A stretch of 64,000 nucleotides of DNA from the NCBI GenBank assembly GCA_034509425.1, contig JAVTVJ010000220.1, positions 1,178,001 through 1,242,000 of the forward strand, in the 5' to 3' direction. A program made the translations under genes and the position numbers. Shown piece by piece: positions 1 through 23,040 of the stretch. The DNA comes from Eopsaltria australis (Eukaryota > Chordata > Aves > Passeriformes > Petroicidae). The stretch's first letter is position 1; each line of letters begins with the position of its first letter. Below the pieces are notes generated by a model. The model was not told the origin of the DNA. It made no database searches and saw only the letters and a list, made by a program, of their open reading frames with translations.

Positions 1-10736
<10,736 letters not shown>

Positions 10737-12820
10737 CCGCCCAGGGGACACATGCTACCCCCTGGGAAGGGACGGGACAAACCTGAGGACGTGCCTGTTC
10801 AGACGACATGATTGTTTCTTTCAATGCTCATTTCTGTGTCACACTACAGACAGGAGAGCGCAAGAGACGCGAGGAGGAAGGAGAGGGCTGAAGAAAGGGG
10901 TTGGGGAAGCAGTTACAGGACTCGAGGAAGATGCCGTTGGGGGTGGTGGTGGTGGTGGTGCTTGAACCCCGAGGCTCTTCTGGAAGTGGCTTTAAGTAAG
11001 GTGACACTTGACCAACTTCTCCCTTCCTCCTTTTGGTCCAGGAAAGCACATGGGTCTCGTGATCATTTCACCAGCGGGACCCCCCGGCAGGAGGGATCCC
11101 TTTTGTGTCATTTTTCCCCATCAGTAACTCGGAAGCCGCCCGCGCGTGGAAGGCCCCTCTTGCCTTCTGCGTGCGCTCCTCTCCGTCCTTATATTCCCTT
11201 TCCTGCTTAGTTTCGCATGACCCCTTATAGGAAGGACAGGGTGAAAGAGAAAGGAGATGAGTCTCTCTCAGCGCCTCGTCTCGATCCTCTCAGCGCCTTT
11301 TTGCCGTTCCCTTTCCCTGGAGGCCCCTCCGGCAGTGTGTGGAGCACCACAGGGCAGGGCTGGCCCCAGCACAGAGATGGCAGAAGAGAATCCTCCAGGC
11401 TGGGAGGAGCCAGGTGGAAGAGGAGCCAACATCCAGTCTGGAATGCTGCCTTGAACAAGGAGTCTGAACCCTCTGCAGCTCTGTACCCCTTGTGCCCTGC
11501 GAAGGTGCTGGAGAGAGCAAGAAGGTGGCAAGGGGGTGACACGTGGCAAGGTGAGACCTCGCCTTGGAGCTTGCAGTGAAGGGGCAGGAAACGACTGGGA
11601 AAAGCTGCTGCTCGGTGCTTGGAGGAGAGAAGATCACAGGCCACTGGATTCTGGCATCCCTCACCCAGCTTTACCCACCATGAGCTGAGACTTGGAGCTG
11701 CTGGGAAGCCTTTGCCCACCATTTGAAGGGAATGGGGACAGTGTGTGAACCTGGCTGTGCCAGCCTGCAGCATTCCCACAGCCAGAGCCCTGCTGCCACC
11801 TTGGGCTCAGGGACGGCACCGTTCAGCTTCCTCCATCCTAGAGGAGCTGAGCTCCCCCTGGACACACGCCGGAGCTGCGGCACCGCTACTGCTCCACGGT
11901 TACACCTGGCAAGAGGGAAGGAACACCTGAGGAGAACGACGCACCATCCTTGCACTTAAAACAAAACTCCAAGAGACGCACTGATCTTCGCAACTCCCGA
12001 CTCGCACTACGGATCGCTGGGACGCGGAGCGGGGCCCGCCTCGGCCCAGGCTCCGGTGGGGAGACGCTTTAGCCAAGGATAGATTGGAAACTCTCCACCC
12101 TGGCTGCGTACCAGAGACTGGAGGCCGGGGCTCAGGGGAGAGGGACAGCCCCGCAGAGTTACCCCTCGTCCTTTAAACAAACCACATGGTGCTGAGCTCG
12201 TACCATCTCCACCCCGGGCCACCGGCGCCTCGGCACGGCGGACAGTGACGGTTCTAGCCTGTACAGTTTTAATGTACCAAAAGACTCTTTAGCCCTCCTG
12301 TATTATAAGTCTTTAAATGGATTCAACTTTTTAATTATAAATATAAATATAAATATATATATATAAATATAAACTTTTTAAAACTGTGAAAAAAATTATG
12401 AAATTATAAAAAACAAAAAAAGAAAAAAACCCACAACGGCAGAAATGAACACAGTCTGACGTTTAGAATATTATTTTTTATTTCCTGTTGGATTGTGATT
12501 GTAAATGATCTGGGAACAGGCACACCCCCCACGCTCAAAGTGTACTGTACTTCTAGAAGCAAATTGTGTGAGCATATTTTAAAGAGCGAGAGAGAGAGCG
12601 CGCGAGAGAGATTTTATGCTAATGTTAAATAGAAAGCACTTAAAACCCACTGCCTTCTATGGAACACAAGGATATTTCAGACAATCGAGAGGAAAGGAGA
12701 GCCAGGTTTTTGTCTTTTTTGTTTTGTTTTGTTTATGTTTTGTTTAAAACAATTTTTTTGGCATTCTGTTTGTTGGAGAACTCCGTGTGATCTTTTTTCA
12801 TAAAAAAAAGAAAAAAATCT
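10737..12820 (+). other. TNRC18: TNRC18 3'UTR (approximate end)
   Basis: About 2 kb after the TGA with no supportable gene. The distal part is AU-rich: TATAAATATAAATA-type repeats near 12335-12375, a GA/CG-alternating stretch near 12587-12611, and poly-T/poly-A runs to about 12830. No canonical AATAAA is visible here. TATAAA variants near 12340-12370 and CATAAA near 12799 are possible signals, and a canonical AATAAA with a long A-run occurs only at 13790-13795. The exact cleavage site is uncertain. Confidence 0.6.
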
Positions 12821-12829
12821 AATTGAAAA

Positions 12830-13580
12830 AAAGCAACCCAACGAAGCATCTTTCTTTGTCTCGCTTGTCCTGACCGCAGGGTTTTTCTCCCCTTGGTGGC
12901 AATGATGGCTTTTTGGCTCAGCCCCTGCCCTGGAGAAAGACACAACCCAGGTGCCTGGTGGCTTTTTGGGGAGAAGCCGTCTGTGTGACGTGGTGGCACT
13001 GATGGACAGGACCGGACACTGGAGCAGAGGTGTCTGCTGGACAGGGCCTGAGGGCTGGAGGTGTGAGTCCTCCCCCTGCCACCACACTCAGGGCACCATG
13101 TGTTGAGGATGAAATGCTGGATTTGCTCTTTTTGGTGTGAGCTGCACTTCACACGGGCAGGAGCTTGGCACGGCCAGACCCTCCCGTGCTGCGGGGCCGG
13201 GATGGGGCCAGGCCTGGCACTCGCTGGCTCCTTGGGCTCGATTCCCTGGGAGGTGGCACCTGCCAGTTGGCACAGCGAGGTGCAGCTGGTCCCAAAATGT
13301 GGTGTTGGCACCTTCTCCTGATGTTTTCTGCTCCTCTTGGCCCATTCCTTCTCCCGTGTACTGCCCACTGCAGTTTGCAGGCTGGCAGGGGTTTGGTGTA
13401 ACCTGGTGACAAGTTCAGCCTCCCCAGGTGACAGAGGGGGCCGTGAGGATGGGGAGCAGCACAAGGGGCACCCCAAGACCCAAAAGGACAGGCAGTAGGC
13501 ACCACTGTGTGTGTTTGCCAGCCCAGCCCATCACCAGCAGTCAAGGGCCACCAGTGCCTGTGGCACAGCTAAGGACCAGC
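12830..13580. other. Short spacer between convergent TNRC18 and SLC29A4 3' ends
   Basis: No gene or recognised repeat. Several open frames on both strands here are GC-rich shadows without family similarity or splice logic. The spacer could be partly or wholly transcribed if either gene uses a distal poly(A) site. Confidence 0.5.
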
Positions 13581-13596
13581 CATCATTGCAAAGATG

Positions 13597-13610
13597 TTTA
13601 ATTATTTAAT
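13597..13610 (-). other. SLC29A4: Candidate SLC29A4 poly(A) signals (two ATTAAA)
   Basis: TTTAAT at 13597-13602 and 13605-13610 read as ATTAAA on the minus strand, about 790 bases after the SLC29A4 stop codon. This suggests cleavage near 13580 and a 3'UTR of about 0.8 kb. Confidence 0.5.
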
Positions 13611-13789
13611 CAGCTTCACTTACGTCTTGTGCGATACATCTTGAAGCTCAGCAGTGGCCTGTGGGCGGCACTGGCAGTGCTGTAGCCTTGGGACCCCCCT
13701 CTACCCCTTGCAATGAGGCAGCTTCACAGTGTGGGGTGGGGGGAGGCAAGACCCTGCCTCTTGCAGTTAGGGGGGGTAAAACAAGACAC

Positions 13790-13795
13790 AATAAA
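13790..13795 (+). other. Candidate distal poly(A) signal, + strand
   Basis: AATAAA followed directly by an A-run. If TNRC18 uses it, its transcript would overlap the 3'UTR of convergent SLC29A4. The genomic A-run could equally be incidental. Confidence 0.3.
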
Positions 13796-14395
13796 AAAAA
13801 AAAACCAACATTTTTTCCCCAACGATCAGAAATGAATTGGGACTTTCACACAGAGATTGGCATATTTAGGGAGGGACTGTGATTTCAAGCCATTCTTGGT
13901 GAAAACCTGCAGCACCATCAATGGAAGTTGAGACCCACCTTCCCAGAGCCACCAGGGACTGAAGGAGTGTTTCCTTCCTCTCTTGCTCCTCTTCTTCCTC
14001 ACCAGCCCTCCATCACCCTCCTCCCCAGTGCTGGTCCTATTCCCTTTGGGATTTGGCAGTATTTTCTTCCTCCTGTCAATGGCTTGGCAGAAACAGAAGA
14101 TCCCCAGCCTTCACTGGAGAGCTGCACGTTGCTGATGGGGAGACCCCCAAAAGCAACAAGAACTGTCCCCTGGGGTGGGAGGAATGTCACCCCAAGCAGT
14201 GGCCCTGCACAGTGCCTGGTTGGGCAGCACAGGCCGTTTTGGGATGCGACCATCGTGTGCCGACAGGATACCAGTCCTTGTCCATGCTGGGGTGGCTTTC
14301 TGGCTCCAGGTTCCCTCCCTGAGGAGGGATGTGGGGTGCTGGGGACTGTGGTGGGAAGCAGGTCCCATCCTGTCCCCGTTACCCTGCCCCAGGGC

Positions 14396-17300
14396 TCAGT
14401 ACCCCAAGGTGAAGGAGCCGTTGGAGGTTTCGGTGTAGAAACAGGTGCTGTGGGAGGTGCTGGTGAGGCTGTAGGCAAAATACGCCACGGCCGAGCCCAG
14501 CGTCAGGCCCGTCATGTAGGACACGGTCATGGTGTTCCCTGTGGGAAGGGACACGAGGTGTCAGGGGGCTCTGGCCACACCACGTGGGGTTCCCAGGAGG
14601 AGCCGGTCCTACCTGCCAACTCCCGCTGCTCCGGGCTCACTTTGCCTGCGGCCAGGATCATGGGCACACTGCCAAAGTAGCCGTTGGTGATGCCCATGAG
14701 GAGGGAGAAGATGCAGGGCCAGGCGGGGTGGCCGAAGGTGGGCTGCCCGTTGGGATAGACACACATGATGAAGAGGGGGATGAAGACCACACGGAGGCAG
14801 GAGTAGACGAGGAGGTGGGTCCCTCTCCAGTCGTAGGGCAGGGCAGCCAGGATCTGCAGCAAGGGGCAGAGATTCTGCTGGGGGGTGAAGAGGCTGGGGA
14901 GGGACCCACAGTGCCCAAAATGGGGCAACAAGGAGACGAGATGGTGGAAAGACCAACTGCTGTGGGAACTCAGCACCATGCTGGTGACAACCAGCCTCAT
15001 GCTGGTTAGACCCCCATGGGTGGAGATGGCCCTTGGTGGAGCCAAGTGGCTTAGGAAGAGGACACCAAAGCAGGACAGACCCCCACTGTGCTGGCTCTGG
15101 CCCCTCTCCTACCTTGCCAACGAAGTCGGAGAGGTTGAAGATGGCCATGATGAGGATGGGGAGCCATTCCCCCAGCGTGCAGTTGTGGATCTCCGACTCC
15201 AGCCCGGGAAAGAGGCACAGTGTGATGAAGTAGGTCATGGCGATGGAGAGCATGTAGGCCCAGATGAGGCGGGACACGACGTAGCGGTACAGCAGCATGT
15301 CTGGCAGGGACAGGCAGCACAGCTCAGCCAAAACTGCAGCCCTGCCCCCCTGCAGAGCCTGAGAGCCTTGTCTGACCCCCAGGGGTGCCTTCCAAAGATG
15401 AGTTTGCCCCATGGTTTTGGGCACATTATTAGGAAAAGGATCATAGAATCGTAGAATGGTTTGGGATGGAAGGCACCGTTACAGATCAGGCTGTTTCCAC
15501 CCCCTTGCCATGGGCAGGGACACCTCCCACTATCCCAGGTTGCCCCAAGCCCTGTCCAGCCTGGCCTTGGTCACTTCCAGGGATGGGGCAGCCACAGCTT
15601 CTCTAGGCAGCCTCTGCCAGGGCCTCTCCAACGCCACAGGAAAGAAGTTCTTGATAATATCCCATCTAATCCCATCCTCTTGTCAGTTTAAAGCCATTTC
15701 CCCTTGTCCTGCTATTCCATGCCCTTTTCAAAAGTCCCTCTCCAGCCTTGGGGATGATCCTTCCCCATAACTCTGGGTCACCAGTCATTTATCCCACCCC
15801 ACAGGCATGGCTTGTCCCCAAGCCCACCACTCACCTCGGAAGCTGGGCCAGCTTCTCTTGATCTTGGGCCGAGGGACATCGAAGCGCATGTAGGTGCCAC
15901 TCCCAGCCAGCTCAGCTTCGGGGCCGGGGCTGCCCCGGGGGGAGCTCGGCTGCCCCTGCTCCCGATTCTCCTGGATGAGGGGAGAGGGGACAGCAGTGCT
16001 GAGGTGCAGTGGCAAAGAACCCCAGGGGCTGGCAGGGAGACCCACCCTTGGCTTACAAATCGGACGTCCTCAGAGGTGACGTCGTGGTGGACGCGGTAGC
16101 CGGTGCCGGCGTCGCTGGCCCCACGGCTCTCGGGGAGGCCCTTGCGGGCACAGTCCGTGTAGTAGCGCACGAAGCGCGTGCGCTTCACCAGGAGGTGCAG
16201 GATGAAGCACGTCAGCTCCATGCCGATGGAGATGAAGAAGAAGATGACTGTGTTCTCCTTCTCGTCCGACAGCAGCAGCTTGGTGAAGATGCGGCTGAGC
16301 GAGATGATGACCCCGGCGGTGCCTGGCGGTGTGGGAGCTGTCAGAGCTGGGCTGCACTGAATCCCAGCTCAGGGATCCCCATCATCCCCCAACGCATGGA
16401 TGTGATGCTTCCCAGGATGGAGGAGTCTCCAGCAGTGATTTTGGGCTGATGAAGCTCCTGGCAGAAATCCCCACCCCCAGCCTGGCATGGCAGTGCAGGG
16501 ACTTAAAAACCAGTAAACTGTCTGGTTTGCTGGGGAGCACCCTGGAGTGTCCCTCATCTGGTGGGAACACAGTTGGGCTGTGCTGGGGCCCAGGTGTGAC
16601 TGACTGGGGACCCGGGAGAAGGTGCAAGTCCTTGTGGTGGGATGTGGATGTGGTCAGTGGCTGTGGGTACTCACTCTCGCCCGTCATCACTCCCTGCGTG
16701 TAGCGCTTGGGCAGCAGCCCCGTGTAGCCGTAGAAGCTGGATTGCTGCACTTCAGGAGAGAGGCACAGAGGGGAGAAGGAGGGATTATTGCTGCAGCTGA
16801 AACTCCGGGGAGGCGGAAGAAACCCCAGAGGGAACCCATGTGTGCTGTGGATGTGCTGTGTTAACTGGGAGCTGCTCCTTCCAGCAGCCTCCTTGCCCCA
16901 AAAGCAGGAAGGCCTTTTTCCCCTCCCTGGATGCTCCACTATGTCTGTTCCCACCCAGAGTGGCCACCAGATGTGGGGGCTTGGGATGCCACCATGGTGG
17001 CCCAGATCAGTGGTGTTGGTGACCAATGTTGGTGCTGGTGCCCCTGGCCAGTCCCACAGTGCCTGGACAGAGGTGGAGGGGACAGAGCAAGGACCTGAGG
17101 GTTGTAGGGATCAGAGCAGGAGATTGTCCCAGGAGACCACGGCTCAGGGGCTGTTTCCCACCCCTGCCTGTCCTGTCCCAGCCCAGCTGCTCTCCCACAT
17201 ACCTGTGCAGCCAAAGGCCACCACCCCGACTGCCACCAGGTTGATGGCGTAGGCTTGTCTCCGGCTGAACAGCTCCAGCCACACGTCGCAGATGCTGACG

Positions 17301-18575
17301 AAGAGCAGGGGCCCCAGGGCAAAGAGGTAGCCTGTGGGGGGGAGACAGAGGTGGTGGCAGGGGGACAGCACGGGGACAGCACTGCCTGGGGGTGCAGGGA
17401 CCCCACTCACCCACGGAGATGCGGGTGTGCAGGCTCAGCAGCTCCACCAGCGCGTTGTTGAGGATGACGGCCACCAAGGCCACCAGGATGTAGGTGAGGC
17501 TCATGTCAAAGACAATGGAGGTCCCTGCAGAGAGGCAGGTGATGGGGGGACAGGAGTTCAGCTCCCTTGGAAGTGGGATTGAGCTCTCTCCAGGTTTGGG
17601 GTGTCGGGGAAGTGCTGGGGCTGCTCCAGACCTACCTGGGTATTTATGGTGCAGGTAATCCACATCGGTGATAAAGCTGTTGTAGGGCAGGAGAAATCCC
17701 ACCCCAGCCAGCAGCATGGCAAAATAAATCCCATGGTATCGATCCTGGGGCTCGGGGTCTTCAGAAACTGCCCCAAAAGAGGAAAGAGAGAGAACAAGAC
17801 ATGACAGTGGCACTGCTGGGGACCCATGTCAGACTCCAGCCTTGGGGCGATGAAATAGCTCAGCTCCCTGTAGATGTCCAAATAAACAGCTCCTGCTCTG
17901 AGAAGCTCCTTCCCTAAATAAAGACATTTCAGTGGGAGACCCAGGAGGCAGGAAAACACCCAGGCTTTGGGGGGCTGGTGAGTTTTAATTGCAGCTAAAC
18001 AAGCTGAGAGCCAGGCAGTGCAGGGAACAGCACAAGCCAAGGTGCAGGAAGGGTCGAGGTGAGTGTGGAGGTGGCCAGGGCTGCCTCAGGATGTGGAGCA
18101 GGGCTGGGGTGAATCCCAGGAGCTTCCCTGAGCCCTGCATGGAGCAAGATGAAACTGCAGGCTGAGGGTGAGCCTGGCAGGAGAACCAGGGCACCAATCC
18201 TCAACTCCCTGCCAGCCTGCAGAGCCCACTGTCACAGGATGTGCTGATGGCTCACATGGGTACAAAAAAGGATGAAAAAAGGTACTGGGCAATATCGTGG
18301 CATTTCAGACTATTTGTGGCTGTTATACTCATCCCAGGAAGCTCCTACGTGGGTGGGAAACAGCAGGGATCCTGGCTCCTGGCTGTGGGTCAGGTCGGGC
18401 CGTGCCTGCCCTCACCTGGCTCCATGAAGGTGAGCACACCCTTGGCCTGGCTGCCCCGCTGCAGCTCGTCCTCCTCCAGCTGGTAGCTGTCGAAGCTGAA
18501 GCTCATCACCACGTTCCCCTCGGGTGTCGCCGCCGGGCTCAGCTCCTTGAAACGCTCGGCTCCCACCGAGCCCAT
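14396..18575 (-). CDS. SLC29A4: SLC29A4 / plasma membrane monoamine transporter (PMAT, ENT4), complete
   Basis: Ten coding exons in transcript order: 18575-18416, 17767-17636, 17524-17411, 17331-17203, 16749-16675, 16322-16057, 15970-15835, 15300-15113, 14853-14613 and 14538-14396 (TGA). All phases agree, giving 527 aa against about 530 in human. The start MGSVGAERFKEL has A at -3 and G at +4. Visible features: first membrane helix IYFAMLLAGVGFLLPYNSF; YLHHKYPGTSIVFDM; a conserved MTGES segment whose Glu is residue 203, equivalent to human Glu206, the cation-selectivity residue of helix 5; a long variable hydrophilic loop (exons 6-7, about residues 270-350); and the C-terminal block SLLMGITNGYFGSVPMILAAGKV. 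Known role: low-affinity, polyspecific transport of monoamines and organic cations at the plasma membrane. A CR1 sits in the intron between coding exons 7 and 8. Confidence 0.96.
15441..15770 (-). mobile_element. CR1 LINE 3' fragment
   Basis: Begins TCATAGAATCGTAGAATGG, the reverse complement of the CR1 3' terminus, followed by characteristic CR1 3' sequence (GGACACCTCCCACTATCCCAG; CCCTGTCCAGCCTGGCCTTG; GGCAGCCTCTGCCAGGGCC). It lies in an SLC29A4 intron in the same orientation as the gene, and is 5'-truncated like most copies. Confidence 0.9.
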
Positions 18576-18585
18576 CCTGGCCACC
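18576..18585 (-). other. SLC29A4: SLC29A4 5'UTR piece and 3' splice site before the start codon
   Basis: On the minus strand a pyrimidine-rich CTCTCCCTCCCTCTCAG ends at 18586, leaving ten untranslated bases (GGTGGCCAGG) before the ATG. The start codon is therefore in exon 2 and the first exon is non-coding. Confidence 0.75.
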
Positions 18586-19959
18586 CTGAGAGGGAGGGAG
18601 AGCAGTGACACCCCCGGGGTGCACAGCTGGGGCTCCTGTGTCCCCCCTGGGTGATGCCAGGGGTCTGCAAGTGACCATGGCACGTGGGTGGCCCTGAGCC
18701 TTCTCCACCTCGCTGTATCACAGCGGTTCCGATGTTTTTTCCACCTGGAAAGATGATTTCCCCGGGGCAAATGGGATCCACCGACCTTCTGAGCAGAAGT
18801 TTGGCTTTGGGGTGGTGAGCAGAGCTTGTGGGGGACCCACAGGAGCCACCCCCAAGGCACAGCCTGGCTCAGCACCTCCCTGCGATGCTCCCAAAGACAA
18901 ACGCCACTGTGATTTCCAAAAGCAATTAGAGAAATTAATGGATGAAAAGCACTCACGGAAGGCGGCTGCGGGGAAGATCCCGGCTGCCTCGGGAAGCCCT
19001 CGCTCCCTGCAGGCAGCACTCGTGCTCTGCTTTATGCCCTTTTCAGCATCTCTGGGGCTGGGGCAGACACAATCCTGCAGCGTTCAGGGAGAGGATGGGA
19101 TGGGACCCTGCTTTTTTTCAGAGCTGCTTCTCTGGGGGATCATAGCCCAGCACAGAGAGACCCCAGCACCACACCGGAGAGGGTCTGCACCGAATGCATC
19201 CCAAAATGAGCTCTTCAAACACCCGACATCCTCCAGTGACCCCACCAGAGCCACTCAAAACAGGGTTCATCCCTGTGGTTCAGCCTCAGGGGGCTGCTCT
19301 GAATTCCTTTCCTGTCCCCAACCCACCTCCTGCAGATCTCCGTGCCATCCAGGGATGGTGGTGAAAAAAATCTCCTCCAAGGCAGTAGATTAAGTCAGGC
19401 AAGGGAGGAAAAATCAATGACAGTGATTTCTTTGGTCTCCCTGCCAGACATGGCGTTTGCAGGAGCAGAGAGGTTTTCCAGCTGCCAGGATGTGTTGGAT
19501 GCTGGAGGGCCCTGAGGCGGGGGGCAAACGTGGAGCCCACAGACCCTGTGAGCTCCTGGAGCATAAAATGCTTCTCTTGCTGCAGGCACGGGCACACAGG
19601 GCAGCACTGCCCCGGCCCTGAGGCTGTGCTGAGGCCACAGCACTCCTGGGGGGAGCGGGGGGTGGGATGGGGTCCCCCTCCCCACACCGTGCTGGGGTTC
19701 ACCCCAAAACCCCCATCCCAGAGCCCCGTGAGCAGAACAACCCTTCAGAGCACGTTGTGTTGGGGACACCGCTCCATCCTCCTGCTCCCGGAGGAGCTGC
19801 CTGCAATCCCCTTCACCCACCCCCTCCTGTGCCTGCTGTCACTCCAGGCAATAAAACCCAGCGGGAAGCATCTCCCGGGATGGCGAAGAGCCTGTTGCAG
19901 GGTTTTTCCATAGCAGGAATCCCAGCTGGAGAACATTCCAGCTGGAAAAACCTCGTACG

Positions 19960-20830
19960 TACTGCGTGTGGCCCAAAGTTCCCGGGGCCAGGAGCAGAGC
20001 GGGATGCGGGATGCGCTGCTCAGCCGCGGCGCTGGACCAGCCTCCGGCGCTCTCCGCCTCGCTCCCCCGAGCATCCCTGCGCTGCCGTAAATTGGATTTT
20101 CTCCTCCCGCTGGATTTACATCCGTCTGTCCCTATGGATTTACACCCCGCCATCCCTGCGGGCCCGGTGTGGGAGCGGGGGCGTTTCTCCATCGCGGGCA
20201 GGGGTGGGAGGTCTCACCCGAGAGGAGCCCTTGTCCCGCTGCCCCCCGGCTCTGCGTGACCCGCGGGCACCGCAGCCCCCCTGGTAGGGCACAAAAGCGG
20301 TTTTCGCTCTGGCTAAAGGGTCCCCCGACATCTTTCCAGCGGCGAAGTTCTCATAAACGGGGTGCATTCGGTAACCCACGTCCCCGGTCTGAAGGAGAAG
20401 CTCCTGTCCAGGCGGAGCGCGGGGACTGCGGGGCCGCGCCCGGAGGATGCTCGGGGGGGGCCGGAAGATGCTCGGTGGGGCCAGGGCGGGCAGGGGCTCG
20501 GGGCGGCGGCTTCCCCTCCTTCTCCCCGCTCCCCGGCGGTCCCGGCCGAGCACAACAGGTCGCGGCGGCTCTTACCTCGCTCCGCCGCGGCGGTTCTGCG
20601 GCACCGGCGCTGGCCCGCCCCGCTCAACCCCGGCGGCCGCCGGCCCCCGGCCCCGCCATACCGGAGCCTCCGCCGGGAGGGGGCCGGCACCGAGTGCGGC
20701 GGCGGCGCGGAGCGGGGGCGGCCCCGGGCCTGCCTCCCCCCGGCTCTGCCTCCCGCCCGCCCCCCGCTCCTCCCCCGAGCCCCCCCTGCAGCCCCGGGGC
20801 CGCGGGAGAGGCTTTCCCATGCACGCCCAT
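19960..20830 (-). promoter_or_regulatory. SLC29A4: CpG island / promoter region of SLC29A4
   Basis: Dense CpG and G/C tracts peak at 20420-20810, with no TATA box visible. The island covers the candidate first exon. Several long open frames on both strands here are typical GC-island artefacts. Confidence 0.6.
20576..20720 (-). other. SLC29A4: Candidate non-coding first exon of SLC29A4 (5' end approximate)
   Basis: GCGAG followed by gtaagag on the minus strand is a strong donor at 20575, embedded in very GC- and CpG-rich sequence. It is the natural partner of the acceptor at 18586 and implies an intron of about 2 kb. The transcription start is not visible; the high coordinate is a guess. Confidence 0.5.
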
Positions 20831-21052
20831 ACCCCTGTCTATAGACTACGCCTATAGGGACCGCCTGTAGGTGCTGGCTAGAGGTGCCTTAGAGGGATTT
20901 CGGAGGTCCGGAGCTAATTGCAAAGAGAGATTAATTAGGAAGAAAGCCCTGATAATTTCATTTAAGGCATGAGCTTTTCAGGGACAGGATCATTCCTGCC
21001 ATGTGAAGGGTTTTGTCGTAAGAGGGGCTGATGGGATCAGGATGGATGGGAC

Positions 21053-21112
21053 AGATGGATGGATGGATGGATGGATGGATGGATGGATGGATGGATGGAT
21101 GGATGGATGGAT
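21053..21112 (+). repeat. (GATG)n tetranucleotide microsatellite
   Basis: About 15 near-perfect GATG units, with degenerate flanking copies from 21041. Likely polymorphic. The MDGWMDGW frame on one strand and the IHPS frame on the other are products of the repeat. Confidence 0.95.
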
Positions 21113-23040
21113 TGCAGCTCTGGCTAGCAGAACACAGCAAACCCCCAACTTTTTGAGGAAACAGCCAAGACGGTCTCTGCTTCCCCTCCAAAACCAGGGA
21201 GTGGAAGCAGAAGAGGAAGGGAACCAGCAGCATGGGGCGGTGTGGATACCCATCCAGGGAGAAGACCTGTGGCCCCAAGGCAGGTGACCAAGGCAGGGAC
21301 CCTCTGGGTGTCCCCCCCTCTCCTGGGCTGGGTGAGCTGGCCCAGGCTGCCACCTCCATCACGGGGCTCTGACTCTATTGGGTTTTCTCCAGGAGCAGCA
21401 AGGCACAGAGTGGGGACTCAGCAGGCGCCCCCTCCCAGAGAACTGAGTGAGAGCCCTGGGGCACCATCCCTTGCTGGGCTCTCCCCTGGGAGTGTGTGAG
21501 GATGGAGGCAGCGGGAAGGAGGAGAGGAGCCACCCCTGCACCGCGCCGGGCTGTGAATTACAATCTCCTCGCAGTCAATAAATGCTGCGTTGTGTAAATC
21601 AGCGCTCGGGGCCGGGGCTGCGCTGCTGCTGCTGCTGCTGCCAGAGGAAATTAGAGACACAGCCGCCTGTGCGGCCCTTCAGGCGGGAGCGGGGCTGGGG
21701 AAAGGGTCTCCTGCAAATTCATCACAGGGAAGAAAACAGGCCAGGTGGAAATTTCCTTCTTTTCTCCTTGGCTGAAATAGCCGGATTTTGGCTCAAAGTG
21801 CACCCGACTGCTGTGCGAAGCACGGCCGGGAGCCGGCGCTCAGCGCTCCCTGCTCCCCTCTGGGCCGAGCACCTGCACAGCTCGGCCCTCTGGTGCAAAG
21901 GGGGATTTTTTGGGCTGTTCGCTTCGGCAGGTTTGTTCAGCTCCAATTTCATAGTGTCATTGTAAAATTCCAAAGCACCTCGCTCCCCTTGGGTTATGTC
22001 CCCTTGCTCTACACCAGACTCCATCACCCTCTTCCAGGAACCTTGGAAATGTGAAAAAAAGGGGGGTGAGTGTGGTGGGGGTTCCCTGGCCGTGTCTGCC
22101 ACTGCTTGGCACCCAGACAGTGAGAGTGCTCCATGAAAAGAGCAGGATGAGCTGGAGCATATGTGCACCCGCCTTTTCCCGGCGCTCGCCAGGCAGCATT
22201 ACTCACCACGGGGATTCCCCCCAGGAGCTGCTTCTCCCCATTCCAAAGCCCCAGGAATAGAACCAGGGCTGGTCCTTTAAAGACAACCAAGCTGAGGGGA
22301 GCATTTCAGCTCCCAAATGGATGTGGTGCTCTCCGAGCAGCAACCAAACACCTGGAGGCAAAGATGAAGGCCCTGAGTTTTGGTGTTCTCTCTAAAATCA
22401 CACAATCAAGAGATTCCCATTTCTGGGGACCAAGGGGCCTCCTTTCAACTACTCCTGCTATGGATGGGACAGAGCCATGCTGGGATACCCAAGGAAGCTG
22501 CTACAGCTTGGAGCACACAGGGAGATGAATCCACCAGGGTGAACTTCTCTGGGTGCTTTCTCTATCACCACGAGCAGTGTTAGACACAAACAACACTGTT
22601 CCCCCCCCTCTCAAAATGCCCAAGGTGCCTCTGAGCATGGGCAGGCTGAGCTGCCTCTGCCTGACAAGGGAGTGGGGGTCCCATGGGCTGAGCTCTCCTG
22701 GAGTTTTGCTGGGCTCTTCAATTTTTTAAGCTGGCCCTGAATAATTCAGCTCCCACATAGCTGGCTCAAGGTTGGCGAGCTCAGATGCTCCTTGGGTTTC
22801 TGCTTGACCCACTTTAACAGCCAGGGAAACCAGCCAGGCTGGTGCTCCTGGTCCCTGTGGCACGAGGGACATCCCTTACACACAGCCCCAACCTGGAGCC
22901 TTTCCCCCAAATCCAACCCTCTCATCCCTCACCCATACTGCAGATTTTTAGGGGTATTTTTTCCTTCTCCCCTTCTGCTGCCTCTCCCTGCTGTGCCACG
23001 GCTCCCAGCACGAGTGGGTGCATCCCAACAGGGTCTGCCA

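Larger units (their letters stand above)
13580..14395 (-). other. SLC29A4: SLC29A4 3'UTR (approximate)
   Basis: The stretch runs from the TGA at 14398-14396 to the ATTAAA pair near 13600. I see no other gene in it. A 250-codon + strand frame lies here but is GC-rich shadow sequence opposite this UTR and the last two coding exons. Confidence 0.5.

Noticed and set aside
20169..20870. 233-codon + strand frame over the SLC29A4 promoter
   Set aside because: Typical stop-poor GC island; antisense to the candidate first exon.
21003..21287. Frame with MDGWMDGW repeats
   Set aside because: Translation of the GATG microsatellite.
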